Part shown: piece after piece, positions 41,092 through 49,491 of the stretch
Layout of the letters: every line of letters begins with the position of its first letter
Numbering within the stretch: the stretch's first letter is position 1
Origin: CAZVJA01 sp964626885
GTDB lineage: Bacteria; Planctomycetota; Planctomycetia; Planctomycetales; Planctomycetaceae
Length of the DNA: 54,574 nt
Direction of reading: 5' to 3'
Assembly (NCBI GenBank): GCA_964626885.1
Contig: CAZVJA010000009.1
Location: 1-54,574 of the forward strand
Translations under genes and position numbers: made by a program
The notes under the pieces: model-generated
What the model was told of the DNA's origin: nothing
Seen by the model: the letters and a program-made list of their open reading frames with translations, nothing else
The model's database searches: none

Positions 41092-42117
41092 TTACAACCG
41101 CACTCTTTCTTGCGCCAGCTTCGCGACGGCAACGGCACAGGCCGCATTTGATACCGATCGATCGAAGATGTCGTTTAATCGGATGACGGGAAGATTCTTC
41201 AAACGCGGCTCCTGGTTCGCGACACGCTCTGCCAGAAAAATCCCTTCACCGCTCAAGAGCAGACGATGGCAAGGATTGTCGGTGCGGCTAAGAACCTGGC
41301 CGACTGCCGATGCAATTTGCTTCTGCTGCACATCTGCGATATGCCGCGCAGCGACGAGGGCATCTTCCGACGTGAATTCCGTCGCATCGCTGCATACCAT
41401 GCGCGCCAATCGATCCCGTGCTTCCTCTTTTGTGGCAGCACGGCCATTGGCGGTCTCCAGGTTCGTCGCTTCTTCCTCAATCGCGTCGAGAATCAGATAT
41501 GCGTCGAGCGTGGATGCAAACAGTTCGGCGGCCACGGGGCAATCGGCCCCACGATACGGCAATGATTTCAGGAGCGCGCAAATCGGTGTGCGCCGCACTC
41601 CGGAATAGACCAACTCTCCCGCGAGGAGTCGATCCCGATCGGTCAGTCCCTGCGGTACAGGCACACCGTGCGACAGCGGAATGATGTCGCACGTCGTCGT
41701 GCCGATATCGATCAGTAGCGACTCTCCCTCGGGTGCCAATCGACCGACCCAGGTTGCCAGGGCGTGCCAGTTTGCGGCTGCTACAAGCAGGGGAATGTCC
41801 CGGGCATCCTCAGGAGTCACGAACTCCGCCCCGGTTTGCCAGACGTACACCGCCGCACCCCGCGCACTCCGTTCGACCGCGTCGAGGATACGATCAACTC
41901 CCTCCTGCTTCGTGCGAAAGCAGTCCGCCAATTCGGCGGTCATGGTGACTGCGAGCACGTCGGGTACGGCGAATGGACTCAATAATTCCGAGACTGCATC
42001 CGCAAGTCCCTCGGGATCACGCCACACCGGAAACACCCGCGTAACCGCGCGGCCGTCAGCGCTCGCTGCTTTCAGATTCGCCCCGCCAATATCGATTCCA
42101 ACGACGTACATGGTCAT
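41092..42117 (-). CDS. H4MPT-linked C1 pathway protein, hydantoinase/oxoprolinase family (MfnF-like)
   Basis: A 341-aa ASKHA-fold protein: phosphate-binding GIDIGGANLKAASADG near residue 6, LLIDIGTTTCDIIPLSHGVP near residue 135, and LSGEGIFLAERV late. This fits the family found in bacteria with tetrahydromethanopterin C1 transfer and in archaea as MfnF, which joins the furan and tyramine-glutamate parts of methanofuran. It is 76 bp downstream of an MfnD-like ATP-grasp gene, which strengthens the reading. Exact bacterial substrate not visible. Confidence 0.82.
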   Translation of the reverse strand: MTMYVVGIDIGGANLKAASADGRAVTRVFPVWRDPEGLADAVSELLSPFAVPDVLAVTMTAELADCFRTKQEGVDRILDAVERSARGAAVYVWQTGAEFVTPEDARDIPLLVAAANWHALATWVGRLAPEGESLLIDIGTTTCDIIPLSHGVPVPQGLTDRDRLLAGELVYSGVRRTPICALLKSLPYRGADCPVAAELFASTLDAYLILDAIEEEATNLETANGRAATKEEARDRLARMVCSDATEFTSEDALVAARHIADVQQKQIASAVGQVLSRTDNPCHRLLLSGEGIFLAERVANQEPRLKNLPVIRLNDIFDRSVSNAACAVAVAKLAQERVRL

Positions 42118-42193
42118 TCAGCTTTCAGCGGTCAGGACTCAGTGAGAAATATCCGCAAGGCTATCTTTATCATTTGCATGCTGCTTGGAACAA

Positions 42194-43222
42194 TCAGCAG
42201 CATTTGCTGTCGTTGTCCGGGGTAAACGTTACTGTGCGGGTAGACCAACAGATGGGTGTGTCGTGCACTGCCCCGTTGAAACACCTTGCCGGCAGATTCT
42301 CGTCACAAGCCGCACGATAACCGAGATAGCTTGTCGTCAATCGGGGATTGATCTCCACGATCAAGAGATCGTCAGGAGCATCGTTCGAGACGAGATAATC
42401 AATTCCCACGTAGCCGGACAGACCGGGAATTGACTCGCAAGCCTGAAGAATGAGCACTGCCTGCGTGTCATTCAATCGCGCACTTCCATTGATGCGCCCT
42501 CCCAGGTAGCGAAACCGACCATCGTTGCTCAAGAACTGTTCAGCCGGTGGGAAGATTTCGATGCGACGTGGGTACTCCGTAATCAGCGCACCGACCGACC
42601 TCGCATTCCCCACAACATATGGTTGCGCAATCCCTTGCCATCCGGAGGGCAATTCCGCGTACACTTTGCGGACAGCTTCCAGTTCTCGCGAATTGGTGAC
42701 CAGAAAGGTGTGCATTGACCCCGCCCCGTCTCGTGGCTTGATGACAAACGGATACTCGAGGGGGGGGGATTCCTCTGGATGCGACCAGATTCGGGTCGGG
42801 ATTGTCGGCAGGCCATGCTCATGCAAGTGAGAAAACAGCCGCAGCTTGTCGGCGCAAAGCTCGATGGCAGCGATCGACGAACCCAGCAGCTTCCCACCGA
42901 GTTCCTCCACGCGTGCGCATTTCCGTGCCAACAATCCCTCAAACTCGGGGGCAATTACGAATGTTGCGTCGCTCTGCTCTGCGCATCGGTCGAAAGCCGC
43001 ATGTTCCTCGTTAGCGTTGTGTACGATCACCACGCCCACTTGATTCAGCGGAAACGCCCCAAGCCGCGCGTCCCATGTCGTGTGGACTTCGCAGCCGGGA
43101 ACGGAAGCGAAATCCGCGCACGCGGCCAATAGCATGGCGCGCCCTTCGCGCGCGAGGGACCGTTCGAGTGGCCCCTCCCCCCACGCTCCACCGCAGACGA
43201 ACTCAGAAACGAAGATCCGCAC
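42194..43222 (-). CDS. ATP-grasp ligase, MfnD (tyramine-glutamate ligase)-like
   Basis: A 342-aa ATP-grasp enzyme. The N-terminal FVSEFVCGGAWGEGPL and the nucleotide-binding YPFVIKPRDGAGSMHTFLV are followed by LLIVEINPRLTTSYLGYRA with the metal-binding Glu-x-Asn. This pattern is shared with MfnD, which ligates glutamate to tyramine in methanofuran synthesis. The start is GTG, 3 bp after the Tat-oxidoreductase stop. A run of nine C (positions 42760-42768 as G on the plus strand) encodes Ser-Pro-Pro-Leu. A Cys-Cys ends the protein. Confidence 0.8.
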   Translation of the reverse strand: MRIFVSEFVCGGAWGEGPLERSLAREGRAMLLAACADFASVPGCEVHTTWDARLGAFPLNQVGVVIVHNANEEHAAFDRCAEQSDATFVIAPEFEGLLARKCARVEELGGKLLGSSIAAIELCADKLRLFSHLHEHGLPTIPTRIWSHPEESPPLEYPFVIKPRDGAGSMHTFLVTNSRELEAVRKVYAELPSGWQGIAQPYVVGNARSVGALITEYPRRIEIFPPAEQFLSNDGRFRYLGGRINGSARLNDTQAVLILQACESIPGLSGYVGIDYLVSNDAPDDLLIVEINPRLTTSYLGYRAACDENLPARCFNGAVHDTPICWSTRTVTFTPDNDSKCC

Positions 43223-43225
43223 GCA

Positions 43226-44587
43226 TCAAACAGCGCGGGTAATGCCCGGCACCGCCACGGGGAAGAACCCGTCTGGATTCGGCATCACTGGCGGTTCGGC
43301 ATCGAACGCGTACTTCTTCGGTGACAGGTCGAGCTCGGAATTCAGCGCCTCGTCCCAGAGGACTTCTTTTCCGGAATAGGTCGCCATCCGTCCCATGATC
43401 GCCGTCAACGTGCTGTATGCGCCGTTTTCTCCCTCGTTGTACGAGCGGTTCTCACGAATGGCGGCGAAGAGGTCGTCATGCTCCGTCTGGTAGGCATAGT
43501 TCGATTTTTCTTCGTACTTCCACCGGACGCCGCTGACTCGGATTTTACCTTCGGAGTTCAGCTCCGTTTTTGCGCCGAGCGTGTAGCCGCTGATATCTGC
43601 TACCCCTTTGCTGCCAATGGCGTGCTCGGTGACACTGTTCCAGTTACCAGGAATCTGACGGCACTCGCTGAACATCCATGCGCCATCGCCATAGAGATAC
43701 TCGACGGCATGATGGTCATAGATTTCGCCGAAGCGTTTCTCCGTGCGGACCTGCCGTCCTCCCATCCCGCGTGCCACCACTGGATAGGCCCCTTTCACCC
43801 AGTTCCCGACGTCGAGGTTGTGGATGTGCTGTTCGACAATGTGATCGCCGCACAGCCAGGTGTAGTAGTACCAGCCGCGCATCTGGTACTCCATCTCCGT
43901 TTTCACCTCTTCGCGTTTGCGGCGCGGCTCCCACAAACCCGCTTGGTTCCAATACACCCGCATTGCCAGCACATCACCAATCTCACCGGAACGAATACGG
44001 TCGATCGTTTCGATATACGGGTACTGATGGTGCCGCTGCAAGCCGACGCCGACTTTCAGGTTCTTCTGTTTGGAGACCTTCACCGCTTCGAGCACTCGGC
44101 GGACGCCGGGACCGTCGACGGCCACCGGCTTCTCCATGAAGACATGCTTGCCGGCGGCGACGGCGGCTTCAAAATGAATCGGCCGAAATCCCGGAGGCGT
44201 CGCGAGGATGACCAGATCCACGTCGCTGTCGATCACCTTCTGATACGCATCGAAACCGACAAACTTTCGAGCAGGATCGACGGCAACTCGCTCGGGCCGA
44301 GACTCGAACTGCTTCGTCAGATTCTTCAGGCTTTTTTCGAGCTCATCCTCAAATGCATCAGCCATTGCGACTAGTTGAACATTGCCTTCGGTGCTCAGCG
44401 CCTCCTTCGCCGCTCCCGAGCCACGACCGCCACAACCGACCAGTCCGATCTTGATCGTGTCGTTCCCGGCAGCGTATGCGCGGGACGAAATCGCCAGGTT
44501 CGCCAGCGCCCCGGCACTGACGGCGGCCAATGTCGAACTCTTCAGGAAATCTCGGCGGGATTCGGCAGAGTCGATTGCGTGAGACAT
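43226..44587 (-). CDS. Tat-exported Gfo/Idh/MocA oxidoreductase
   Basis: A 453-aa protein. The N-terminus SRRDFLKSSTLAAVSAGALA is a twin-arginine signal, so the folded enzyme with its cofactor is exported. The Rossmann part KIGLVGCGGRGSGAAKEAL and a complete catalytic motif GKHVFMEKPVAVDGPG are present. WLCGDHIVEQHIHNLDVGNW in the C-terminal domain is common in planctomycete members. It lies 148 bp after the FGE-fold gene and 3 bp before the ATP-grasp gene. Confidence 0.9.
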   Translation of the reverse strand: MSHAIDSAESRRDFLKSSTLAAVSAGALANLAISSRAYAAGNDTIKIGLVGCGGRGSGAAKEALSTEGNVQLVAMADAFEDELEKSLKNLTKQFESRPERVAVDPARKFVGFDAYQKVIDSDVDLVILATPPGFRPIHFEAAVAAGKHVFMEKPVAVDGPGVRRVLEAVKVSKQKNLKVGVGLQRHHQYPYIETIDRIRSGEIGDVLAMRVYWNQAGLWEPRRKREEVKTEMEYQMRGWYYYTWLCGDHIVEQHIHNLDVGNWVKGAYPVVARGMGGRQVRTEKRFGEIYDHHAVEYLYGDGAWMFSECRQIPGNWNSVTEHAIGSKGVADISGYTLGAKTELNSEGKIRVSGVRWKYEEKSNYAYQTEHDDLFAAIRENRSYNEGENGAYSTLTAIMGRMATYSGKEVLWDEALNSELDLSPKKYAFDAEPPVMPNPDGFFPVAVPGITRAV

Positions 44588-44735
44588 GAGCAGCTCCTAT
44601 GGAACAGGGAGTGAGAGTCTCCAACCATTTTGTGTATACAAGTTTCCGGAAACAAGTCGCAGGCACACCGAAGGCGAAAGATTCGCAACAGCTGACCATT
44701 TCCCGGAAGTTCATGCGACTGGCCCGGCGATTCGA

Positions 44736-45815
44736 TCACTCCTTGATCAGATCCTTGGGAATCGGTTCCAGTTGCAATCGCTGGCGTTCCGCCTCGTCCG
44801 GTACGCGCAGCGGCCTGACCACTCGAAAACCAACGTGCAGGGCATCGGTCAAATACCAGATGCTTTGTGGTATTTGAGGATCTTGAATTTTCCATTCCGG
44901 CGTTGAATACACGCGGACCGCGCTGCGGAGAAGTTCTGGATCGTCCTGCCACGAACCGCCGCGCACTACGCGCTCGTAAACTTTGGTGGGAATCGCCAGC
45001 GGACTCTCCGCCACCGGCGTCTTTGCAAATTTCTGATAAAAATCGGCCTGATACTGATCGAGCACCCATTCGGCAACGTTGCCGTGCATGTCGTACAGTC
45101 CCCACGGGTTCGGCTTTTTTTTGCCGATCTTCTGATATTTTTCTTCGCTGTTTTCGCCGTACCAAGCGTAATCACCGAGCTTCGTTGGGTCGTCACCGAA
45201 TGAATACGCAGTCGTTGAACCTGCTCGACAAGCGTACTCCCATTCCGCTTCGGTTGGCAGACGGTAGAAATGCCCCGTTTTCGCGCTCAGCCATTTGCAA
45301 TACATCTTTGCCGCCATCTGTGTCATGCAGATCGCTGGGTAGCCGTCGTGCCCCATGTCAAAGGTCATGTCGGTATACGGTTTAGTTGGGCGAGTGACGG
45401 CATCAGCAACTTTGTCAAGCTCCGTGGGTGCGCGTCCCGCGATCTTGCGCCGCTGAATATCGAGACTGAAGCTCCAGATGTCGTACTCATCCCAAGTGAC
45501 TTCATGCGTGCCCATCCAAAAGGGCTCGATTTTCACTTTGTGCTGCGGGCCTTCGTCCTCCTTGCGATTTGTCTCGCTCGCCGGACTCCCCATGACGTAC
45601 TCGCCTCCCGGGATCGGCACCATATCGAATGTAACGTCAGTCCCGGAGATTGTTTCTTTATAAGGTTTCAGCTCGGACGGGGTAGGCTTTTCTGCTTTGC
45701 CTGCGTCTTTATCAGCTGCGGAAGCGTCGCCCGTCGATAGAAGAAGAGCGGCCGATGACATAACGCTGAACGTCAGAACTTGCACGAACCCGCACAAGCG
45801 GAATAGGCTGGACAT
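44736..45815 (-). CDS. Secreted SUMF1/FGE-fold protein, probably non-catalytic
   Basis: A 359-aa protein with a signal peptide (FRLCGFVQVLTFSVMSSAAL). The FGE-sulfatase domain is clear: MVPIPGGEYVMGSPASETNR, WMGTHEVTWDEYD, YRLPTEAEWEYACRAGSTTA, GLYDMHGNVAEWVLDQY and RVVRGGSWQDDPELLRSAVR. The two copper-binding cysteines of true formylglycine-generating enzymes are absent from the segment after RSAVR (VYSTPEWKI). It is therefore more like binding or structural relatives. ATG 45815 has GGAG upstream; ATG 45839 is an alternative that would abut apbE. No sulfatase gene is in the window. Confidence 0.85.
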   Translation of the reverse strand: MSSLFRLCGFVQVLTFSVMSSAALLLSTGDASAADKDAGKAEKPTPSELKPYKETISGTDVTFDMVPIPGGEYVMGSPASETNRKEDEGPQHKVKIEPFWMGTHEVTWDEYDIWSFSLDIQRRKIAGRAPTELDKVADAVTRPTKPYTDMTFDMGHDGYPAICMTQMAAKMYCKWLSAKTGHFYRLPTEAEWEYACRAGSTTAYSFGDDPTKLGDYAWYGENSEEKYQKIGKKKPNPWGLYDMHGNVAEWVLDQYQADFYQKFAKTPVAESPLAIPTKVYERVVRGGSWQDDPELLRSAVRVYSTPEWKIQDPQIPQSIWYLTDALHVGFRVVRPLRVPDEAERQRLQLEPIPKDLIKE

Positions 45816-45861
45816 AGCGGTTCGACTCCGAAATCTCATGAACAGCAGAGGATTATTCAGT

Positions 45862-46914
45862 ATGCAGTGGATTCTGGCGGGATGGATCGCGGCCGGCTGT
45901 GCGTGGGGGGCTCCCCCGGCGAACAGCGAGCCGGCACGCTACGAGTTCCGCCGGGTTCTCATGGGTGTACCGTTTACGATTACAGTATATTCCGCTGACG
46001 AACCCGCCGCAAACGCCGCCGCGCAGGCTGCTTTTTCGCGGGTGAAACAGCTCAACGCTCTGCTGAGTGACTACGATCCCGACAGCGAACTGAGCCGACT
46101 CTGTCGCGATTCCGGCCCCGGACGGCCCATCAAAGTCGGCCCTGAACTGCGGTTCCTGGTGGGACGCTCGCTCGAACTTGCGAAACAAAGCGACGGAGCG
46201 TTCGATATCTCCGTCGGCCCAATCGTCCAGATGTGGCGGAAAGCCCGCCGCAAGAAGGCTCTACCCGATCCAGAAGCCCTTCACGCTGCTTTACAACTCG
46301 TCGGTTATCAGTCGATTTGCCTCGACGATTCGACTCAGACAGTCGAACTCTTCAAGCCCGGGATGAAGCTCGATCTCGGTGGAATTGCAAAGGGCTACGC
46401 TGCCGACGAGGCGCTGGCCGTTTTGAAGCGGCACGGCATCACGCAGGCATTAGTTGCGGCGGCGGGAGATATTGTTGCGGGAGATCCTCCGCCGGGGCGG
46501 GATGGTTGGCGAATCGGCATCGCATCGCTGGAACGGCCCGACGCCCCACCGGAGCGATTCGTGCAGTTGCGGAACCACGCCATCTCGACCTCAGGCGACG
46601 CATATCAATACATCGAAATCAACGGGAAACGATTTTCGCACATTGTCGATCCTAAAACCGGGCTGGGGCTCACGCGACGGATGAGCGTTACTGTCATCGC
46701 TCCGGAAGGAGTAACCGCCGACAGCCTGGCTTCGACCATTTGCGTTCTCGGTCCCGAGAAAGGGATGCAACTCGTCGAGAAAACCACGGGAGTATCCGCG
46801 ATTTTTGTCGAGCAGCTTGATGCCGGAGAGCCTGTGCATCAGAGCAATGGCGACAAGCATCGGTTGCGCACATTGAGGTCGCGAGATTTCAATCGCCATG
46901 AAATTCGCGAATGA
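45862..46914 (+). CDS. apbE: FAD:protein FMN transferase
   Basis: A 350-aa periplasmic flavin transferase that attaches FMN to Thr residues of proteins such as Nqr/Rnf subunits. A short signal peptide (WILAGWIAAGCAWGAPP) opens it. Motifs: KLDLGGIAKGYAADEAL near 175, ISTSGDAYQYIEINGKRFSH and HIVDPKTGLG for magnesium and flavin, and ADSLASTICVLGPEKGM. ATG 45862 has AGAGGA upstream; ATG 45838 has none. It is divergent from the FGE-fold gene with only 46 bp between. No Nqr or Rnf target is nearby. Confidence 0.92.
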   Translation: MQWILAGWIAAGCAWGAPPANSEPARYEFRRVLMGVPFTITVYSADEPAANAAAQAAFSRVKQLNALLSDYDPDSELSRLCRDSGPGRPIKVGPELRFLVGRSLELAKQSDGAFDISVGPIVQMWRKARRKKALPDPEALHAALQLVGYQSICLDDSTQTVELFKPGMKLDLGGIAKGYAADEALAVLKRHGITQALVAAAGDIVAGDPPPGRDGWRIGIASLERPDAPPERFVQLRNHAISTSGDAYQYIEINGKRFSHIVDPKTGLGLTRRMSVTVIAPEGVTADSLASTICVLGPEKGMQLVEKTTGVSAIFVEQLDAGEPVHQSNGDKHRLRTLRSRDFNRHEIRE

Positions 46915-46968
46915 AATTATTTCGGCCGATTCTCGGCGTGATGCAACGCGACGTCGAAACGACGGCTT

Positions 46969-47808
46969 TCAAGCAGCTCGTGCGACGCGAGCCGGTGTAA
47001 AGCCGACCATTTCCTGGGAAATACGCCGATCGATGCAGAGCAGGCTCCGCGTGGTTGTGCTGCCGAAGATGTTCTGATCGTTGCCGGCGAAGTTGTCGGG
47101 ATTGAATAACTCCGGCTCGTGCCAATACATGTTGTAGCCCATTCCGTCGAGTGTCTTTTTGAGCGACTCTTCCCGCTGTGACTCGAGCTCGCATGCGATG
47201 TAAAACACCGGCTTGAGCTTCAAGATGGTTGCCTGCCCTCCCTTGAGGACATCTTCCTCCATACCGGGCTGTGAGATGCGGATGAAGTCGCAGCGATTCA
47301 GCCGCATGCTGTCGATGCACACCAACGGGACTCGATCTCCCGTTTCTCCGGCCCCCATGCGGATCGCACGCATGTCCGTATTCGATTGATGATCATACAC
47401 GGGGACGGGGAATTCGCCGTCGTGCGCACCCACGGCGGCGTTCCAGCAATGCACGTTGGTAATGCTGTTAATCGCGACGTTACCACACAGCGTCTGGAAC
47501 ATGAGACGGCGCGGCTCGAACGCCAGCACCCGTCCCGCGGGACCAACCTTGCGGGCGAAAAACAACGTCTGAGCGCCAATTTGCGCGCCGATGTCCAACA
47601 CCACCATCCCAGCCGAAACCGTCTGGTCAAAGACACAGACTTCGCGTTCGGCGTACTCGCCGTAGTATTCGATTGATCGCCCGATGTAAGTGTCAAACCG
47701 GTTATAAATCAGAGTCCCGTAACGGGTCTGCGCCAGATGATTGTACTGTTGCGGAACGGACACAAACGGCCTCCTGCGCTCAGAATTCGGGAAACGTGTA
47801 AGCCGCAA
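46969..47808 (-). CDS. FkbM-family SAM methyltransferase
   Basis: A 279-aa protein. The SAM-binding motif VVLDIGAQIGAQTLFFARKV near residue 70 and AFEPRRLMFQTL following it are typical. The later family motif, usually IDVEGxE, reads RISQPGMEEDVLKGG here, keeping the glycine and VL but losing the acidic Asp. Such enzymes often methylate sugars or lipids on cell surfaces. It converges on apbE and lies 187 bp downstream of metY, with a strong hairpin between. Confidence 0.78.
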   Translation of the reverse strand: MRLTRFPNSERRRPFVSVPQQYNHLAQTRYGTLIYNRFDTYIGRSIEYYGEYAEREVCVFDQTVSAGMVVLDIGAQIGAQTLFFARKVGPAGRVLAFEPRRLMFQTLCGNVAINSITNVHCWNAAVGAHDGEFPVPVYDHQSNTDMRAIRMGAGETGDRVPLVCIDSMRLNRCDFIRISQPGMEEDVLKGGQATILKLKPVFYIACELESQREESLKKTLDGMGYNMYWHEPELFNPDNFAGNDQNIFGSTTTRSLLCIDRRISQEMVGFTPARVARAA

Positions 47809-47880
47809 CGAAGAACGTCGCGACGCGAGAGCCCGAGAAAAGCGGCGGGATGCTAGTGAAATTCCGCGATTGGGGCAAGC

Positions 47881-47921
47881 ACGATCTCCCGCAGGCCAAA
47901 GTGGAACTTGCGGGAGATCGT
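47881..47921 (-). terminator. Perfect 13-bp hairpin downstream of metY
   Basis: ACGATCTCCCGCA (47881-47893) and TGCGGGAGATCGT (47909-47921) with a 15-nt loop. It starts about 75 nt past the metY stop and before the FkbM gene. There is no T-run after the stem on the metY strand, so it may be a T-less terminator or a processing stem. Confidence 0.6.
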
Positions 47922-47995
47922 AGCTCGATAATCGTCTGGCCCCCGGTCCAGCGGGATCGCCGGCACAATACGGGAACGAACAGTCGATTGACGTC

Positions 47996-49300
47996 CTAAA
48001 CGGCGTCCAGGGCCTGCTTCAAGTCGGCGATAATATCGGCTGGATCTTCCGTGCCGACGCTAAGCCGGACGAAATCGGGGGTCACTCCGGTCGCCAACTG
48101 TTCTTCTGGAGTCAGCTGTTGATGCGTTGTGCTCGACGGGTGAATGATCAGAGACTTACTGTCCCCCACATTCGCCAGGTGCGAGAAAAGCTTCACGTGG
48201 TTGATCAGCTTCACCCCGTTGGCTCGCTGCTCCGTCGGCGTGGCTCCTTTGATGCCAAAGCCGAACACCGCGCCGCAACCGTCGGGCAAATATTTCTTGC
48301 CCAGCCGATAAGACGGATGCGATTCGAGACCGGTGTAATTGACCCACGAGACTTTGGAATGCGATTGCAGGAACTGGGCGACCGCCAGCGAGTTGTCGCT
48401 ATGTCGCTTCATCCGCAAATGCAGCGTTTCGAGCCCCTGTAGAAACATGAACGCGTTGAAGGGACTCATCGCCGGGCCGAGATCCCGCAGACCCTGCGTA
48501 CGGGCCTTGAGAATGTACGCCATTTTCAATGGTCCGAACGACTCGAAAAACTTCACGCCATGATAGCTCGGATCTGGTTCGGTCAGTTCCGGGAATTTGC
48601 CGTTGTCCCACGGGAATCCACCCTTTTCGACGATGACACCGCCGATCGATGTGCCATGCCCGCCGATGAACTTCGTGCAGGAGTGAATGACGACATCGGC
48701 TCCATGCTCGAACGGCCGGCACAGTATCGGCGAGGCGAGTGTGTTATCGACAATCACCGGAATACCCGCCTCATGCGCGATTTTGCAGATCGCCTCGAAG
48801 TCGGGAACGTCGCACCTTGGGTTGCCGATCGTCTCGAGGAAGATGCAGCGTGTATTCTTGTCGATCGCCTTGCGGAAATTCTCTGGATCGCACTGCTCGA
48901 CGAATTTCACGTTGATGCCGAATTTGGGAAACGTGTAATGAAACAGGTTATAGGTTCCGCCGTACAAGCTTGCCGACGACACGACGTTCTGCCCGGCCGA
49001 AGTGATGTTGAGAATGGCCAGCGATTCCGCCGCCTGACCCGAGGCGACACCCAGTGCGCCGGAACCCCCTTCGAGTAACGCCATCCGCTGCTCGAACACA
49101 TCCGTCGTCGGGTTCATCAACCGCGTGTAAATGAATCCGAACTCTTGCAGCCCGAACAGCCGGGCGGCGTGCTCCGTGTCCTGGAACACATACGATGTCG
49201 TCTGGAAAATTGGCACGGCCCGTGCGCCGGTCGTCGCGTCGGGTGCCTGGCCGCCGTGCAGACAGCGGGTTCCGAGTCCGGTGGCTTGTTGCTCGCTCAT
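47996..49300 (-). CDS. metY: O-acetylhomoserine sulfhydrylase
   Basis: A 434-aa PLP enzyme of methionine synthesis that makes homocysteine from O-acetylhomoserine and sulfide. TRCLHGGQAPDATTGARAVP and PIFQTTSYVF open it; YTRLMNPTTDVFEQR, NTLASPILCRPFEHGADVVI and the PLP lysine in HSCTKFIGGHGTSIGG are clear; FVRLSVGTEDPADIIADL closes it. Length fits MetY rather than shorter MetB/MetC. No metX neighbour. No SAM riboswitch was recognised in the 191-bp upstream spacer. Confidence 0.93.
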   Translation of the reverse strand: MSEQQATGLGTRCLHGGQAPDATTGARAVPIFQTTSYVFQDTEHAARLFGLQEFGFIYTRLMNPTTDVFEQRMALLEGGSGALGVASGQAAESLAILNITSAGQNVVSSASLYGGTYNLFHYTFPKFGINVKFVEQCDPENFRKAIDKNTRCIFLETIGNPRCDVPDFEAICKIAHEAGIPVIVDNTLASPILCRPFEHGADVVIHSCTKFIGGHGTSIGGVIVEKGGFPWDNGKFPELTEPDPSYHGVKFFESFGPLKMAYILKARTQGLRDLGPAMSPFNAFMFLQGLETLHLRMKRHSDNSLAVAQFLQSHSKVSWVNYTGLESHPSYRLGKKYLPDGCGAVFGFGIKGATPTEQRANGVKLINHVKLFSHLANVGDSKSLIIHPSSTTHQQLTPEEQLATGVTPDFVRLSVGTEDPADIIADLKQALDAV

Positions 49301-49491
49301 GGTGTCGTTATTCCTCTCATCAGCTCAGGTGGTACTTCTGAAAGCAAGGATGATTTGATGTGTGCGTTTCTATCGTAAAAGACTCCATTAGGAAACGAAA
49401 GGAGTTCCCGGAATTCCGATCCGTCACGTGATTCGGTATGCTGCGGTCGACGATTCTTGTACATAGCGTATGATGCACCTCTCGGCACGGC

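Noticed and set aside
49301..49491. SAM riboswitch upstream of metY
   Set aside because: The spacer lacks the conserved SAM-I core and any other SAM-class pattern that I can recognise.
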